DNA of 64,000 nucleotides, from positions 62,001-126,000 of the forward strand of contig NZ_JANZLA010000001.1 in assembly GCF_025770785.1 (NCBI RefSeq), written 5' to 3'. Shown here one piece after another: positions 15,061-25,232 of the stretch. Made by a program: the position numbers and the translations under genes. Below the pieces are notes generated by a model. It had not been told where the DNA came from and made no database searches. It saw only the letters and a program-made list of their open reading frames with translations. Each line of letters opens with the position of its first letter. The first letter of the stretch is position 1. Source of the stretch: Cellulomonas sp. SG140. GTDB lineage: Bacteria > Actinomycetota > Actinomycetes > Actinomycetales > Cellulomonadaceae.

Positions 15061-15954
15061 TCACTCCACCCCGTGCGGACCGACGCCCGCGAGGAGCTCC
15101 CGGACGGACCCCGCGACGACCTCCGGCCGCTCGGCCTGCACGAGGTGGGCCGAGTCCACCGCCTCGAACCGCCCGTTGGCCAGGCCCTGCGCGTACCGCC
15201 GGTCGTGGTCCTGGGCGGACGCGACGAACGCGATCTCGTACGCCTTCTGCCGCACAGGGCGAGTGGCCGCGAGCACGATCACCGGACACGCCGGCGGCGC
15301 CGGCGGCCGTCCACGGAAGTCGCGGATCCCGTCGGCCACCGCCCTCAGCTCCTTGCGCGTCTGCGCCGTCCCGGCCGGGGTGAAGTCCTCGTCGAGGATC
15401 GCCTGGCAGGTCTCGGGCGAGTAGCCGGTGCGCAGGTTGCCGAGGAACAGTCCACGCAGCGGCCGGACGTAGGTCAGAACCTGCATCACGGCCATCATGC
15501 GGTCGGCCTCCGCCACTCTCGCGTCCCAGTCGTCGTACACCGGTGAGGTCTCGGGTGTGGGATCGACCAGGAGCAGGGCGCGCAGCCGCGGGCCGAGGCG
15601 CTCGGCCGCCCGGCGCGCGACGAGGCCTCCCATGCTGTGCGCGACGAGCACGAAGGGACGGGGGACGACCGCCTCGGTCATGGCAACGAGGTCGTCCGCC
15701 ATCTCCTCGATGCTCAACCTCCCGGCGACCGGTTCGGTTCGTGGGCGCCCCGCTCGGTCGTAGGTGACCAGGTGAGCCGTGTCCGTGAGGAAGGGCAGGA
15801 CGGGATCCCAGGAGGTCCGGCCGGCGCCCGCTCCGGACTCGAAGACCACCCAGTCGTCACCCTCCCCCGACTCCTCGACGTACACGCTGCGGCCGTTCAC
15901 CGCCACCCGCCGGCCTGGGACGTCGCGCACAGCCGCCTCCCCGATTAGTTTCAT
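15061..15954 (-). CDS. Alpha/beta-fold hydrolase
   Basis: The 297-residue product starts at ATG 15954 (MKLIGEAAVRDVPG). It has VVFESGAGAGRTSWDPVLPFL as oxyanion loop, VTYDRAGR, the nucleophile elbow VAHSMGGLVARRAAE, LLLVDPTPE, and the likely catalytic His in VDSAHLVQAERPEVV. These form a complete hydrolase triad. No signal peptide is seen. Its start faces the winged-helix regulator gene at 15991, only 36 bp away, so it is a natural target of that regulator. The substrate is unknown. Confidence 0.87.
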   Translation of the reverse strand: MKLIGEAAVRDVPGRRVAVNGRSVYVEESGEGDDWVVFESGAGAGRTSWDPVLPFLTDTAHLVTYDRAGRPRTEPVAGRLSIEEMADDLVAMTEAVVPRPFVLVAHSMGGLVARRAAERLGPRLRALLLVDPTPETSPVYDDWDARVAEADRMMAVMQVLTYVRPLRGLFLGNLRTGYSPETCQAILDEDFTPAGTAQTRKELRAVADGIRDFRGRPPAPPACPVIVLAATRPVRQKAYEIAFVASAQDHDRRYAQGLANGRFEAVDSAHLVQAERPEVVAGSVRELLAGVGPHGVE

Positions 15955-15973
15955 GTTCGATACCGGTCGCAAC

Positions 15974-15979
15974 TATGAC
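15974..15979 (+). promoter_or_regulatory. Candidate -10 box of the winged-helix regulator gene
   Basis: TATGAC lies 11 bp before GTG 15991, so transcription would start within a few bases of the start codon, giving a leaderless or near-leaderless mRNA. The -35 match (TTCATG at 15950-15955, 18-bp spacer) is poor and overlaps the start of the divergent hydrolase gene. Confidence 0.35.
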
Positions 15980-15990
15980 ACCATTGGGCG

Positions 15991-16566
15991 GTGAACGCCA
16001 CGGAGGTCCTGCTGCATCCTGTGCGGCTCCGGATCGTCGCTGCCCTGTCGGGCGCGTCGGAGCTGACCACCAAGCAGCTGTGCGAGCGCATCAGCGACGT
16101 CTCGCGCGTCACCGTGTACCGGCAGCTCGCGCTGCTGCTGGAGACCGGCTACATCGAGGTGGCCGGCGAGGACCGGGTCCGGGGCGCAGTCGAACGCCGG
16201 TACCGACTGCTCCCGGAGCGTCCGCGCATCGGCGCCGACCTCGCAGCGGAGATGACGATCGAGGACCACCGGCGCGGGTTCGCCGCCGCGATGGCCGTCC
16301 TGATCGCCGAGTTCAACGCCTACCTGGACCGCGGGGACGCCGATCCCGTCGCCGACCAGGTCGGCTACCGCCAGGCGGTGCTCTGGCTCAGGCCCACCGA
16401 GCTCGCCGAGCTGCTGCGCCAGATGGTCGACGTGCTGCGTGGCTCGATGGACAACGAGCCCACGTCCGACCGACGGCCCTACGTGCTCAGCCCGGTCCTG
16501 TTCCCCCACGATCCGCCCACGCCGCCGCGTCCTCGAAACGACGCGACGGCACGGGGCGCGCACTGA
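15991..16566 (+). CDS. Winged-helix (ArsR-like) transcriptional regulator
   Basis: The 191-residue product has an N-terminal winged helix at about 1-70: LLHPVRLRIVAALSGASELTTKQL, then ISDVSRVTVYRQLALLLETGYIEV and VRGAVERRYRLL as wing. The remainder is helical, with LWLRPTELAELLRQMVDVL, and a disordered Pro-rich tail. It resembles HTH_20 helix-turn-helix proteins of actinobacteria. No metal ligands are seen. It is divergent from the alpha/beta hydrolase and probably controls it and itself. Confidence 0.83.
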   Translation: MNATEVLLHPVRLRIVAALSGASELTTKQLCERISDVSRVTVYRQLALLLETGYIEVAGEDRVRGAVERRYRLLPERPRIGADLAAEMTIEDHRRGFAAAMAVLIAEFNAYLDRGDADPVADQVGYRQAVLWLRPTELAELLRQMVDVLRGSMDNEPTSDRRPYVLSPVLFPHDPPTPPRPRNDATARGAH

Positions 16567-16610
16567 CCGACCACCGACAACCCGAGCCCTGCGGCCGCCG
16601 AGAAGCAAGA

Positions 16611-16640
16611 AGGCCGCCTCTCCATCCGGAGAAACGGCCT
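16611..16640 (-). terminator. Hairpin terminator after tRNA-Ala
   Basis: AGGCCG (16611-16616) pairs with CGGCCT (16635-16640), extended inward by TCTCC/GGAGA across a two-base mismatch. On the minus strand it is followed by TCTTGCTT. It lies 14 bp past the tRNA and may also stop the regulator transcript coming from the left. Confidence 0.6.
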
Positions 16641-16654
16641 CTGACCTGCGGTGA

Positions 16655-16730
16655 TGGTGGAGCTGAGGGGACTCGAACCCCTGACCCCCTGCATGCCATG
16701 CAGGTGCGCTACCAGCTGCGCCACAGCCCC
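16655..16730 (-). tRNA. tRNA-Ala (anticodon GGC)
   Basis: A full cloverleaf is seen on the minus strand: acceptor GGGGCTG/CAGCTCC (one G-U), anticodon loop ATGGCAT closed by CCTGC/GCAGG giving anticodon GGC, and T-loop GGTTCGAGTCC. The body is 16658-16730. CCA appears encoded at 16657-16655. Confidence 0.96.
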
Positions 16731-16799
16731 TCGGCCCGCAACCGCGAGCCGCGCCCCGGAGGGCGCCTGGAGAGTCTAGGACGATCCCCCGCCGGAACG

Positions 16800-17492
16800 C
16801 TAATCCGGGTTCCGGGTCTGCGACTCGGCTTCGGCGGGCGCGTCGGGGCCCGCGTCCCAGTCCCGGGAGGCGTCCGTCGGTCCGAGGTTGAAGCCGTGCA
16901 GCCGCCAGTCCGGTGCCACCGGCCCGTGCGAGGGGCTGAGGTCGGCCCAGTGCGCGTTCTGCAGACCGATCACCCCGCGCCACGCCGGGACCTGCCCCAG
17001 CAGCTCGCCGACTGCGAGGGCGATGGCCGCCCCGTGCGACACCAGCACGAGGGTGTCCGCCGGTCCGAGCGCCGCCGCATGGGCACGGATCGCGGCGCCG
17101 AGGCGTGCCGCGACGTCGGCCCGCGACTCGGCACCGACCCCGGCCGGGTCACCACCGGCACGCCAGACGGCGAACTCGTCCGGCCAGCGGTCGTCGATCT
17201 GCTCGCCGGTCAGCCCCTCCCACTCCCCGAAGCTGCGCTCGCGCACCTGCGGGTCCACCGTGAGCGGCAGGCCGGTACCGCGCGCCAGGTACTCGGCCGT
17301 GGCCCGCGCCCGCGACAGGTCCGAGGACACGATCGCCGTCGGCTCGTACCGGGCGAGGATCGTCGCGGCGGCGGTGCGAGCCTGCCAGCGGCCGACGTCG
17401 TCGAGCGGGACGTCGATCTGACCCTGCAGCCGTCCGCTCGCGTTCGCCGCCGTGCGGCCGTGCCGCCACAGGAGCACGCGTCCGGCGGTCAC
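16800..17492 (-). CDS. Histidine phosphatase family protein
   Basis: The 230-residue phosphoglycerate-mutase-like fold starts RVLLWRHGRTAANASGRLQGQ, carrying the phospho-His in RHG. SSDLSRARATAEYLA and SHGAAIALAVGELL supply the second Arg and second His. ERSFGEWEGLTGEQI is the conserved acidic segment. It overlaps rsfS by 4 bp, an order common in actinobacteria (nadD-rsfS-phosphatase). The substrate is unproven; family members include phosphoglycerate phosphatases. Confidence 0.9.
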   Translation of the reverse strand: MTAGRVLLWRHGRTAANASGRLQGQIDVPLDDVGRWQARTAAATILARYEPTAIVSSDLSRARATAEYLARGTGLPLTVDPQVRERSFGEWEGLTGEQIDDRWPDEFAVWRAGGDPAGVGAESRADVAARLGAAIRAHAAALGPADTLVLVSHGAAIALAVGELLGQVPAWRGVIGLQNAHWADLSPSHGPVAPDWRLHGFNLGPTDASRDWDAGPDAPAEAESQTRNPD

Positions 17493-17920
17493 TCCCCGAG
17501 GTCCTCGTGCTCCTGGCCTTCGTTCGACGGACCCGCGTGCTCCTGCTGCTCGACGCCCCGCGAGTCAGCCGGCAGCTCGATCACCGGGCAGTCCTTCCAC
17601 AGCCGCTCGAGGGCGTAGTACACGCGGTCCTCGGCGTGCTGGACGTGCACGACGACGTCGCCGAAGTCGATCAGCACCCACCGGCCCTGACCCTTGCCCT
17701 CTCGCCGCAGCGGCTTGGCGCCGAGCTTGAACAGGGCCTCCTCGACGGCGTCGACGATCGCGCCGACCTGCCGCTCGTTGGTGCCGGAGGCGATGAGGAA
17801 CACGTCGGTGAGCACCAGCTGGGCGCTCACGTCCAGGGCGATGATCTCCTGCGCCTTGCGGTCGGCGGCGGCGTGCGCAGCGGCGTAGGTCAGCTGCAGG
17901 GCACGGTCGGATGCGGGCAC
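17489..17920 (-). CDS. rsfS: Ribosomal silencing factor RsfS
   Basis: The 143-residue product has the Iojap core LDVSAQLVLTDVFLIASGTNERQVGAIVDAVEEAL and GRWVLIDFGDVVVHVQ. RsfS binds L14 on the large ribosomal subunit and blocks subunit joining when nutrients run low. A C-terminal Glu-rich tail is extra and probably disordered. It overlaps the downstream phosphatase by 4 bp. The Pro/Ala-rich membrane protein and nadD lie upstream. Confidence 0.94.
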   Translation of the reverse strand: MPASDRALQLTYAAAHAAADRKAQEIIALDVSAQLVLTDVFLIASGTNERQVGAIVDAVEEALFKLGAKPLRREGKGQGRWVLIDFGDVVVHVQHAEDRVYYALERLWKDCPVIELPADSRGVEQQEHAGPSNEGQEHEDLGE

Positions 17921-17939
17921 GGGGCTCCTCGGTGGCGCG

Positions 17940-19442
17940 TCAGAGCGCGGTGGTGGGGTCTGCGACGGCGGTGGCCAGCACAGAGACGACAGAGTGCGAC
18001 GAGGGTCCCTCGGCGCCGGACGACCCGGACGGGCGCCCGTGGTTCCACAGTGCGACGACGAGGAAGCCGAGCACGAACGCCACGATGACCAGGACGATCA
18101 GGTGCAGCCACGTGTAGGGGTGGCGGCGCACGACCGGCTCGTCGTCCTCGTCGTCCAGGTCCGCGCGTGGAGCCGTCCGCGGCGACGGGAAGGGTGCGCC
18201 AGAGACCGCGGGCGACGCCGCGACCGGACCGGCCGACCGGGCTGCCGGGGTCGGGCTCGGGGCGGGAGCCGCACCGGGCTCCGCGACGGCCCAGGAGCCG
18301 CGACGCGGCTCCGCCGGAGGCGTGGGGACCGCCTGCGCAGGCGCAGGCGCCTGGATGGTCGGTGCGGCCTCCGCACGAGCCGGTGTCCAGGCCGCCGAAC
18401 GCTGGCCGGCGACCTGCTCCGGCGCCGCCGTGGCCGAGCCGTAGGACGGCCACGCCTGGCTGGTGCCCTGCGGGGCGTCCGCCGGCCGTCCCGGTGCAGC
18501 CGTACGGCCCTCGGGCGCCCACGCCGGTGCGCTCTGCGCCCGTGGTCCGCGTGCAGCGGCGTCAGCGGCTGCGCCCGGGGCCCACGTCGGCGCGCCGCCG
18601 CGACCGGGCTGGAACCCGTCGCTCGACCTGCCCTGGGGCGTGCTGCCGTTCGACGGCGCGAAGGCGGCGCGGGAGGTGGGCGCCGGCGGAGCAGGGGCCT
18701 CGCGCGGCACCGGGTTGCGGGCCGGCGGCGCCGCCGACGGACCTCGGGACGGATCGGCCGACGACGGGGAGCTCGTCGCCGGTGCCCAGCCGGTCGCCGC
18801 AGCGGGGCGTCCGGCGAGGCCGGGCGTCGGCGCGGCACCCGCCGCGGGCGCCCCACCCTGCGGGGCACCGGCCGACGCACCCGACGGTGCGATCGACGAG
18901 CGGGGGCCCGCCGTGGGGTCGAGCGTGTCGCGTGTCGCGCGCCGAGAGCGGTAGGCCGCGTCGGAGATGACCGGCGGACGAACGCCGCCCTGCGTCGGGC
19001 CGGCGGGCGGCGCGACGGACCCCTGCGCGGGTACGGGCGGCGGCACCCGGCCAGGTGTCGCGGTGCTCCGGGGCGTCGGGCCCAACGTCGAACGTCCGGG
19101 GACGGCATCCGGGGCCGAGGGCGCGGGCCGCGAGCCTGACGTCGGACCCGACGTCGGCCGTGGCGCCGCCCACACGGGCGTCCCCCCGGAGGCCGGCTGA
19201 CCGGACGTCGGCTGCTCGCGCAGCGCACGGCGGGACGCCGTCGGAGGCCGCGCATCCGTCCGAGCAGGCTGCTCCGTCCCGGACGGTGCTTGCGGACGGG
19301 TCCGCTCCGACCAGGACGATGGCGACGGCGCCCACTGGGGCGCACGTGCGGCGCCCGTGGCGGTCTCCTCCGCGGGGACGGCGGCCTCGGCGGCCGCACG
19401 CTCCCTCTCGCGGCGCCGCCGGCGCTCTCCGGGTTCACTCAT
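17940..19442 (-). CDS. Large Pro/Ala-rich tail-anchored membrane protein, function unknown
   Basis: The 500-residue product starts at ATG 19442 ([18 protein letters not shown]) and overlaps the nadD end by 8 bp. Residues 1-430 are low-complexity Pro/Ala/Ser/Gly, with scattered short aromatic motifs of the type WAP or WxP (QWAPSP, GWAPATS, TWAPGA, AWAPEG, AWTPAR). Then comes an acidic patch ([13 protein letters not shown]), one helix ([18 protein letters not shown]) and a short C-terminal tail of about 40 residues. It is probably cytoplasmic with the C-terminus outside. The family is not recognised. The position between nadD and rsfS is typical of actinobacteria with an LCP or hypothetical gene there. 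Confidence 0.75.
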   Translation of the reverse strand: MSEPGERRRRRERERAAAEAAVPAEETATGAARAPQWAPSPSSWSERTRPQAPSGTEQPARTDARPPTASRRALREQPTSGQPASGGTPVWAAPRPTSGPTSGSRPAPSAPDAVPGRSTLGPTPRSTATPGRVPPPVPAQGSVAPPAGPTQGGVRPPVISDAAYRSRRATRDTLDPTAGPRSSIAPSGASAGAPQGGAPAAGAAPTPGLAGRPAAATGWAPATSSPSSADPSRGPSAAPPARNPVPREAPAPPAPTSRAAFAPSNGSTPQGRSSDGFQPGRGGAPTWAPGAAADAAARGPRAQSAPAWAPEGRTAAPGRPADAPQGTSQAWPSYGSATAAPEQVAGQRSAAWTPARAEAAPTIQAPAPAQAVPTPPAEPRRGSWAVAEPGAAPAPSPTPAARSAGPVAASPAVSGAPFPSPRTAPRADLDDEDDEPVVRRHPYTWLHLIVLVIVAFVLGFLVVALWNHGRPSGSSGAEGPSSHSVVSVLATAVADPTTAL

Positions 19443-20031
19443 CAGGACCTCGATACAACCTGTGCTTGCCGATGTACTGGACCACGCCGTCCGGCACGAG
19501 GTACCAGACCGGCATGCCGGTCCGCGCCCGTGCCCGGATGTCCGACGAGGAGATGGCCAGCGCAGGGATCTCGAGCACGCTGACGCGATCCCCCGGCAGC
19601 CCGTCCACCGACAGCGTGTGCCCCGGCCTGGTGACCGCGACGAAGTGCGCCATGGTGAACAGCTCGTCGGCATCCTTCCACGTGAGGATCTGCGCGACGG
19701 CGTCCGCTCCCGTGATGAAGTACAGATCGGCACCCGGACGCTGAGACTTCAGGTCCCGCAGCGTGTCGACCGTGTACGTGAGGCCGGGCCGGTCGACGTC
19801 CACCCGGCTCACCCAGAACCGCGGGTTCGAGGCTGTCGCGATCACGGTCATCAGGTAGCGGTGCTCCGCCTCGGACACCGGCTGGTTCTGCTTGAACGAC
19901 GGCTTGCCGGTGGGGACGAAGATCACCTCGTCCAGGTCGAACCGCGCGGCCGCCTCGCTCGCCGCCACCAGGTGACCGTGGTGCACGGGGTCGAACGTCC
20001 CGCCCATGACGCCAACGCGTGGTCGAGACAT
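19435..20031 (-). CDS. nadD: Nicotinate-nucleotide adenylyltransferase NadD
   Basis: The 198-residue nucleotidyl transferase makes deamido-NAD from nicotinate mononucleotide and [19 protein letters not shown] is the (H/T)xGH-type active site and [17 protein letters not shown] the C-terminal ATP-binding ISSTxxR motif. The length is normal. It lies in the proB-proA-small protein-nadD run and overlaps the next gene by 8 bp. Confidence 0.95.
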   Translation of the reverse strand: MSRPRVGVMGGTFDPVHHGHLVAASEAAARFDLDEVIFVPTGKPSFKQNQPVSEAEHRYLMTVIATASNPRFWVSRVDVDRPGLTYTVDTLRDLKSQRPGADLYFITGADAVAQILTWKDADELFTMAHFVAVTRPGHTLSVDGLPGDRVSVLEIPALAISSSDIRARARTGMPVWYLVPDGVVQYIGKHRLYRGPDE

Positions 20032-20054
20032 GGGCGGCGCGACGACGCCGGAGG

Positions 20055-20201
20055 TCAGTGCTTCGAGCCCGCGTGACGGAACGCGGACGTGATCAGCAGC
20101 AGGGCGACGAGCCCCACGAACGCGCCGATGCCGAACACGGGTGCGGGGAACGGCAACGTGGCGCCTGCGGCCTCCTGGGCGGCGATCAGCGCAGCCTGCA
20201 C
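20055..20201 (-). CDS. 48-residue single-helix membrane protein
   Basis: GTG 20201, with GGAGG about 7 nt upstream, opens a frame reading [14 protein letters not shown], then a membrane helix [21 protein letters not shown] and a short basic tail RHAGSKH. It fills the gap between proA and nadD on the same strand. Codon use is strongly GC3-biased, as in real genes here. No known family can be named, and function is unknown. Confidence 0.65.
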   Translation of the reverse strand: MQAALIAAQEAAGATLPFPAPVFGIGAFVGLVALLLITSAFRHAGSKH

Positions 20202-20256
20202 GGGAACCTCCAGCGGTCGGGACGGGACGGCCAGTCTCTCACGGGTGCGGCACGGG

Positions 20257-21570
20257 TCACGGGCGGACGTGCCCGTCGCCGTGCACCACCCACTTGGTGG
20301 TGGTGAGCTCCGCGAGGCCCATGGGCCCCCTGGCGTGCAGCTTCTGGGTGGAGATGCCGATCTCGGCGCCCAGCCCCAGCTGGCCGCCGTCCGTGAACCG
20401 CGACGAGGCGTTGACCATCACGGCGGCCGAGTCGACCTCCGCGACGAACCGCTCGGACGCCGCGAGGTCGCGCGTGCAGATCACCTCGGTGTGGCCCGTG
20501 CTCCACGTGCGGATGTGCTCGAGCGCCTCGTCGAGCGAGTCGACCACGCGCACGGCGATGTCCAGCGAGAGGTACTCGGTGGCCCAGTCGACGTCCGTCG
20601 CCGGGACCGCCGTGACACCGTCCGGCACCAGCGCGAGCGTGCGCTCGTCCCCGTGCACCGTCACACCGGCCTGCCCCAGCGCGGCGAGCGCCGACGGCAG
20701 GAACGTCACAGCCGCGTCGGCGTGCACCAGGAGCGTCTCGAGCGCGTTGCAGACGCCGACGCGCTGCGTCTTGCCGTTCAGCAGGATGGCGGTCGCCGCC
20801 TGCGCGTCCGCCGTCGCGTCGACGTACAGGTGACAGTTGCCCACGCCGGTCTCGATCACCGGGACGCTGGCCTCCCGCACCACGGTGGCGATCAGGTCCG
20901 CACCGCCACGCGGCACCAGGACGTCGACCAGGCCCCGCGCGTGCATCAGCGCGACCGCACCCTCGCGCCCGTACCGGTCGATCGACTGCACCAGGTCGGC
21001 CGGCAGCCCCTGACCCTCCAGCGCCTCGCCGAGCACCCGGACGATCACCTGGTTGCTGTGCGCCGCGGCGCCCCCGCCACGCAGCACCACCGCGTTCCCG
21101 CTCTTCAGAGCCAGGCCGGCGGCGTCCACGGTCACGTTGGGCCGCGCCTCGTAGATCATGCCGACCACGCCCATCGGCACGCGCACCTGCCGCAGCCTCA
21201 GACCGTTGGGCAGCGTGGAGCCGCGGACCACCTCACCGACGGGGTCCGGCAGACCGGCGAGCTCGCGCAGCGCGTCGGCGATGCCTGACAGGCGAGGCGC
21301 CGTCAGCGTGAGCCGGTCCAGCAGACCGGCGCTGAGTCCGGCAGCACGACCAGCGGCCAGGTCCAGCTCGTTGGCCGCCAGGATCTCGTCCGTCGCGGTG
21401 AGCACGGCGTCCGCCATCGCGTGCAGCGCCGCGTCCTTGGTGGACCGGGTCGCAGTGGCCAGCGCCCGGGAGGCCGTCTTGGCACGCCGCGCGATCTCAC
21501 GGACCTGGGCGTCCACGTCGCCGGTACGCCCGGCCGGCGCCACGGCAGCGGCGTCGAGGGAGAGGGTCAT
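20257..21570 (-). CDS. proA: Gamma-glutamyl phosphate reductase ProA
   Basis: This 437-residue aldehyde-dehydrogenase-fold enzyme reduces gamma-glutamyl phosphate to the semialdehyde in proline synthesis. The catalytic Cys is in [47 protein letters not shown] is the family cofactor region, quoted here only by its ends [11 protein letters not shown] and AVVLRGG. The start overlaps the proB stop as ATGA (4 bp), so the pair is translationally coupled. Confidence 0.96.
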   Translation of the reverse strand: MTLSLDAAAVAPAGRTGDVDAQVREIARRAKTASRALATATRSTKDAALHAMADAVLTATDEILAANELDLAAGRAAGLSAGLLDRLTLTAPRLSGIADALRELAGLPDPVGEVVRGSTLPNGLRLRQVRVPMGVVGMIYEARPNVTVDAAGLALKSGNAVVLRGGGAAAHSNQVIVRVLGEALEGQGLPADLVQSIDRYGREGAVALMHARGLVDVLVPRGGADLIATVVREASVPVIETGVGNCHLYVDATADAQAATAILLNGKTQRVGVCNALETLLVHADAAVTFLPSALAALGQAGVTVHGDERTLALVPDGVTAVPATDVDWATEYLSLDIAVRVVDSLDEALEHIRTWSTGHTEVICTRDLAASERFVAEVDSAAVMVNASSRFTDGGQLGLGAEIGISTQKLHARGPMGLAELTTTKWVVHGDGHVRP

Positions 21571-22733
21571 CGGTCCAGGGTAGCCCGGGCCCGACGGCGC
21601 ATCAGGATCAGGTCGTCCCGATGGACGAGCTCGCGGTCGTACCCCGGTCCGAGCTCGGCCCGCAGGTCCTTGGTGCTGCGTCCCAGCAGGTCAGGGACCT
21701 CTTCGGCGGAGTAGGCGACGAGCCCCCGCCCGACGAGCGTGCCGTCCGGGCCGACGAGCTCGACCGGGTCGCCGGCCTCGAACTCGCCCTCGAAGCCGGT
21801 CACCCCGGCCGGGAGCAGCGACTTGTGCCGCTCCACCAGCGCCCGTACGGCTCCGTCGTCCAGCACGAGCCGGCCCCGGGTGCGCGCGGCGTGCGCCAGC
21901 CACAGCAGTCGCACGGACGAGCGCCGCCCGGTGGCGGCGAACCACGTGCCGACGTCCTCGCCGTCGAGCGCCGCCGCCGCCTGCGCCGCCGAGGTGAGCA
22001 GCACGGGGATCCCCGACTGGGTCGCGATCGCCACCGACTCGAGCTTGGTCACCATGCCGCCGGTGCCCACCGCGCTCCCCCGGCTGGTCACGTCGACGCC
22101 CTCGACGTCGGCGGGACCGGTGACCAGGGGGATGCGGACGCTGCCGTCTCGGTCGGGCGGGCCCGTGTAGAGCCCGTCCACATCCGTGAGCAGCACCAGC
22201 GCGTCGGCGTGCACCAGGTGCGACACCAGGGCGGCCAGGCGGTCGTTGTCGCCGAACCGGATCTCGTCGGTGGCGACGGCGTCGTTCTCGTTGATCACCG
22301 GTACGACGCCGAGGTCCAGCAGCCGGGCCAGGGCGCGGTAGGCGTTGCGGTAGTGGCCGCGGCGCACCGTGTCGTCGGCCGTGAGCAGCACCTGGGCGAC
22401 GCGGTGCTGGTGGGCCGCGAACGCCCGCGTGTAGTGGGCGATCAGCAGGCCCTGTCCGACGGAGGCGGCCGCCTGCTGGGTGGCCAGGTCGCGCGGGCGC
22501 GCGACGAGCCCCAACGGCCCCATACCGGCGGCGATGGCGCCCGACGACACCAGCACCACCTGTCCCCCGGCACCGAGCCGGGCGGCCAGCACGTCGACGA
22601 GGGCGCGCAGCCGTTCCGGCTCGAGATGGCCGGTGCCGTCCGTCAGGGACGACGAGCCGACCTTCACCACGATCCGGTGGGCGGCGGGCAGCTGGGCCCT
22701 GGTCTGCAGCGAGGCGGCGCTCACGGCGGGCAT
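21567..22733 (-). CDS. proB: Glutamate 5-kinase ProB with PUA domain
   Basis: The product has about 388 residues from ATG 22733 with GGGAGA just upstream; an in-frame GTG at 22724 is also possible. The amino-acid-kinase domain has [31 protein letters not shown] and [21 protein letters not shown]. The C-terminal PUA domain (about 285-388) contains [19 protein letters not shown]. It catalyses the first committed step of proline synthesis and is normally feedback-inhibited by proline. obgE lies 34 bp upstream. Confidence 0.95.
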   Translation of the reverse strand: MPAVSAASLQTRAQLPAAHRIVVKVGSSSLTDGTGHLEPERLRALVDVLAARLGAGGQVVLVSSGAIAAGMGPLGLVARPRDLATQQAAASVGQGLLIAHYTRAFAAHQHRVAQVLLTADDTVRRGHYRNAYRALARLLDLGVVPVINENDAVATDEIRFGDNDRLAALVSHLVHADALVLLTDVDGLYTGPPDRDGSVRIPLVTGPADVEGVDVTSRGSAVGTGGMVTKLESVAIATQSGIPVLLTSAAQAAAALDGEDVGTWFAATGRRSSVRLLWLAHAARTRGRLVLDDGAVRALVERHKSLLPAGVTGFEGEFEAGDPVELVGPDGTLVGRGLVAYSAEEVPDLLGRSTKDLRAELGPGYDRELVHRDDLILMRRRARATLDR

Positions 22734-22767
22734 TCTCCCGCGCACCGGCGCGCCGCCGCGCCGGCGG

Positions 22768-24285
22768 TCACCGGTCGGGATCGGTCCAGACGCCGGCCTC
22801 GCGCTCGGCCCACAGCTCGTCGCGCGCGGCGGTCTTGGCGTCCATCCGCTCCTTGAACTCGGCGCGCTTCTGGCCGCGCGTCGGTCGCGAGTGGTCGTCC
22901 AGCCGCATGTCGGTGCCGCGCGGCCCGCCCAGCAGCTCCGTGCCGGTCAGCAGCGTCGGCTCCCAGTCGAACACGACGGCGTTCGTCTCCGGTCCGATCC
23001 GCACCTCGTCGCCCGCCACGGCGCCGGCCTCGTACAACGCCTCCTCGACGCCGAGCCGGGCGAGCCGGTCCGCCAGGTAGCCGACGGCCTCGTCGTTGCT
23101 GAAGTCCGTCTGCCGCACCCAGCGCTCGGGCTTCCCGCCGCGCACGGCGAACCACACCTGACCGGCCGCCTCGCGGCGCGTCACGGTGAAGCCCGCCTCG
23201 TCCACGGCGCGCGGGCGCAGCACCACGCGGGTCGCCTCCGGCTCGGGCGCCGCGGCACGCGCGGCCTCGACCCGCTCGGCGAGAGCGAACTCGAGCGACC
23301 GCAACCCTTCGTGGCTCGCCGTGGAGACCTCGAACACGGGCAGGCCGCGGTCGACCAGGATCGGCCGCACCAGCTCGGCGAGGTCACGCGCCTCCGGCAC
23401 GTCGATCTTGTTCAGCACGACCACCCGCGGCCGCTGCATCAGCGGCACGCGGCCACCCTCGATGCCGAGGTCGCCGGCGTAGGCGCCGAGCTCGGACTCG
23501 ATCACGTCGAGGTCGCTGACCGGGTCGCGCCCGGGCTCGAGCGTGGCGCAGTCGAGCACGTGCACCACCACGGCGCACCGCTCGATGTGCCGCAGGAACT
23601 CCAGACCGAGGCCCTTGCCCGCCGACGCACCGGGGATCAGCCCCGGCACGTCCGCGACGGTGTACCGGGAGGCGCCGGCCTGCACGACCCCCAGGTTGGG
23701 CACCAGCGTGGTGAAGGGGTAGTCGGCGATCTTGGGGCGCGCCGCGGACATCGCCGCGACCAGGGAGGACTTGCCCGCGCTGGGGAAACCGACCAGCGCG
23801 ACGTCCGCGATCGACTTCAGCTCGAGCACCACGTCGGCCGTCTCGCCCGGCTCGCCCAGCAGCGCGAACCCCGGCGCCTTGCGGCGCGGCGAGGCCAGCT
23901 TCTCGTTGCCCAGACCCCCACGGCCCCCGGCGGCGACGACGTAGCGCGAGCCGACGCCGACCAGGTCCGCCAGGACCTGCCCGTCCGTCGACTTCACCAC
24001 GGTGCCGTCCGGCACCCCGATCACCAGGTCCGGAGCCGTGCTGCCGTCGCGGTAGTCCCCCATGCCCTGCGACCCCGGCTGCGCGCGCCGGTGCGGCTGG
24101 CGGTGCAGGTCGAGCAGCGTGGTCACCTGCGGGTCGACCACGAGGACGACCGAGCCGCCGCTGCCGCCGTCACCCCCGTCTGGTCCGGCCAACGGCTTGA
24201 ACTTCTCCCGGCGGATGGAGGCGCAGCCGTTGCCACCGTCACCGCCCGTCGCGTGCAGCACGACGCGGTCCACGAACGTGGTCAT
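22768..24285 (-). CDS. obgE: GTPase Obg/CgtA
   Basis: This 505-residue ribosome-associated GTPase has a Gly-rich Obg fold (1-160), as in [21 protein letters not shown] and [20 protein letters not shown]. The G domain has P-loop [14 protein letters not shown], switch [22 protein letters not shown] and VLNKID. The C-terminal OCT domain contains [21 protein letters not shown]. It acts in large-subunit maturation and growth control. It is placed after rplU-rpmA, as in most bacteria, with a strong terminator between. Confidence 0.97.
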   Translation of the reverse strand: MTTFVDRVVLHATGGDGGNGCASIRREKFKPLAGPDGGDGGSGGSVVLVVDPQVTTLLDLHRQPHRRAQPGSQGMGDYRDGSTAPDLVIGVPDGTVVKSTDGQVLADLVGVGSRYVVAAGGRGGLGNEKLASPRRKAPGFALLGEPGETADVVLELKSIADVALVGFPSAGKSSLVAAMSAARPKIADYPFTTLVPNLGVVQAGASRYTVADVPGLIPGASAGKGLGLEFLRHIERCAVVVHVLDCATLEPGRDPVSDLDVIESELGAYAGDLGIEGGRVPLMQRPRVVVLNKIDVPEARDLAELVRPILVDRGLPVFEVSTASHEGLRSLEFALAERVEAARAAAPEPEATRVVLRPRAVDEAGFTVTRREAAGQVWFAVRGGKPERWVRQTDFSNDEAVGYLADRLARLGVEEALYEAGAVAGDEVRIGPETNAVVFDWEPTLLTGTELLGGPRGTDMRLDDHSRPTRGQKRAEFKERMDAKTAARDELWAEREAGVWTDPDR

Positions 24286-24350
24286 CGCTCACTCCTCCCT
24301 GGTCCGTCGGTGCACCGGAACCCCGGTGCGGGTCGAGCTCGATGGTCACA

Positions 24351-24389
24351 CGACGAAGGGGCGCACCGAAGCGGTGCGCCCCTTCGTCG
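24351..24389 (-). terminator. Strong hairpin between rpmA and obgE
   Basis: There is a perfect 18-bp stem (24351-24368 with 24372-24389) around the 3-nt loop AAG. It lies 19 bp after the rpmA stop on the minus strand, so it should end or attenuate the rplU-rpmA transcript before obgE. There is no clear U-tract, as is common in high-GC actinobacteria. Confidence 0.8.
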
Positions 24390-24407
24390 ACGACGGTGTG
24401 CCGGACG

Positions 24408-24665
24408 TCAGACCTCGGCCGTGACGACGTCGATCACCTTGCGGCCGCGCCGCGTGCCGAACGCCACAGCGCCCTCGGCCAGCGCGAACAGGGTGTCGTC
24501 CCCGCCGCGGCCGACGTTCACGCCGGGGTGGAAGTGGGTGCCGTGCTGGCGGACGATGATCTCGCCGGCCTTGACGACCTGACCGCCGAAACGCTTGACG
24601 CCGAGGCGCTGGGCGTTGGAGTCGCGACCGTTGCGCGAGGAGCTCGCGCCCTTCTTGTGTGCCAT
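24408..24665 (-). CDS. rpmA: Large ribosomal subunit protein bL27
   Basis: This 85-residue protein begins [28 protein letters not shown], the highly conserved N-terminal tail that reaches the peptidyl transferase centre. It has no N-terminal extension, so no Firmicutes-type cleavage is needed. It is cotranscribed with rplU 44 bp upstream. Confidence 0.98.
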   Translation of the reverse strand: MAHKKGASSSRNGRDSNAQRLGVKRFGGQVVKAGEIIVRQHGTHFHPGVNVGRGGDDTLFALAEGAVAFGTRRGRKVIDVVTAEV

Positions 24666-24709
24666 GACGAACCTGCTCTCGTACGACGAATGGTGACCGA
24701 GCGCGGGGC

Positions 24710-25030
24710 TCAGCCGATGGCGGTGACCTTCAGGCGGGTGAGGTCCTGACGGTGGCCCTGACGGCGGCGGTAGCCGGTCTTGTTCTTGTACCGCAGGATG
24801 TCGATCTTCGGCCCGCGCTCGTCGCGCACGACCTCGGCGGTCACGGTGACCTTGGCCAGCGCCTTGGCGTCGGCCGTCACCTTCTCACCGTCGACCAGCA
24901 GCAGCGCCGGCAGCTCGACGGTCGCACCCGCCTTGGCGGCGAGACGGTCCACGACGACGACGTCGCCGACGGCGACCTTCTCCTGGCGGCCGCCAGCCTT
25001 CACGATCGCGTACACCACGTTGCTGCTCAT
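24710..25030 (-). CDS. rplU: Large ribosomal subunit protein bL21
   Basis: The 106-residue product starts at ATG 25030 ([19 protein letters not shown]). It has [20 protein letters not shown] and the RNA-binding end [21 protein letters not shown]. Longer in-frame starts upstream lack homology to L21. It is the first gene of rplU-rpmA(-obgE). Confidence 0.97.
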   Translation of the reverse strand: MSSNVVYAIVKAGGRQEKVAVGDVVVVDRLAAKAGATVELPALLLVDGEKVTADAKALAKVTVTAEVVRDERGPKIDILRYKNKTGYRRRQGHRQDLTRLKVTAIG

Positions 25031-25232
25031 CTCTGCTCGTCGTCCTGCGTCCTGTACCTGCATGCCCCCGGAGCCCGCGCACACCCGTGGCCGCAGGCCT
25101 GGGGGTTCGCGTCGGCGTCCGCCGCTTGGATCCGGGCGCCGCGGACAACCGCGACACGGAACGAGCGAAGGCACGCACGGTCGGCACGCTGAGCGCGCCG
25201 ACACACCAGGGTACGGACCGCGGGAGCGGTGG

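Noticed and set aside
17940-19442. A tandem-repeat protein
   Set aside because: The WAP-like motifs recur without a fixed period, so this is low complexity with motifs, not a tandem repeat.
24351-24389. A ribosomal-protein leader element controlling obgE
   Set aside because: A simple perfect hairpin right after rpmA is better explained as a terminator.
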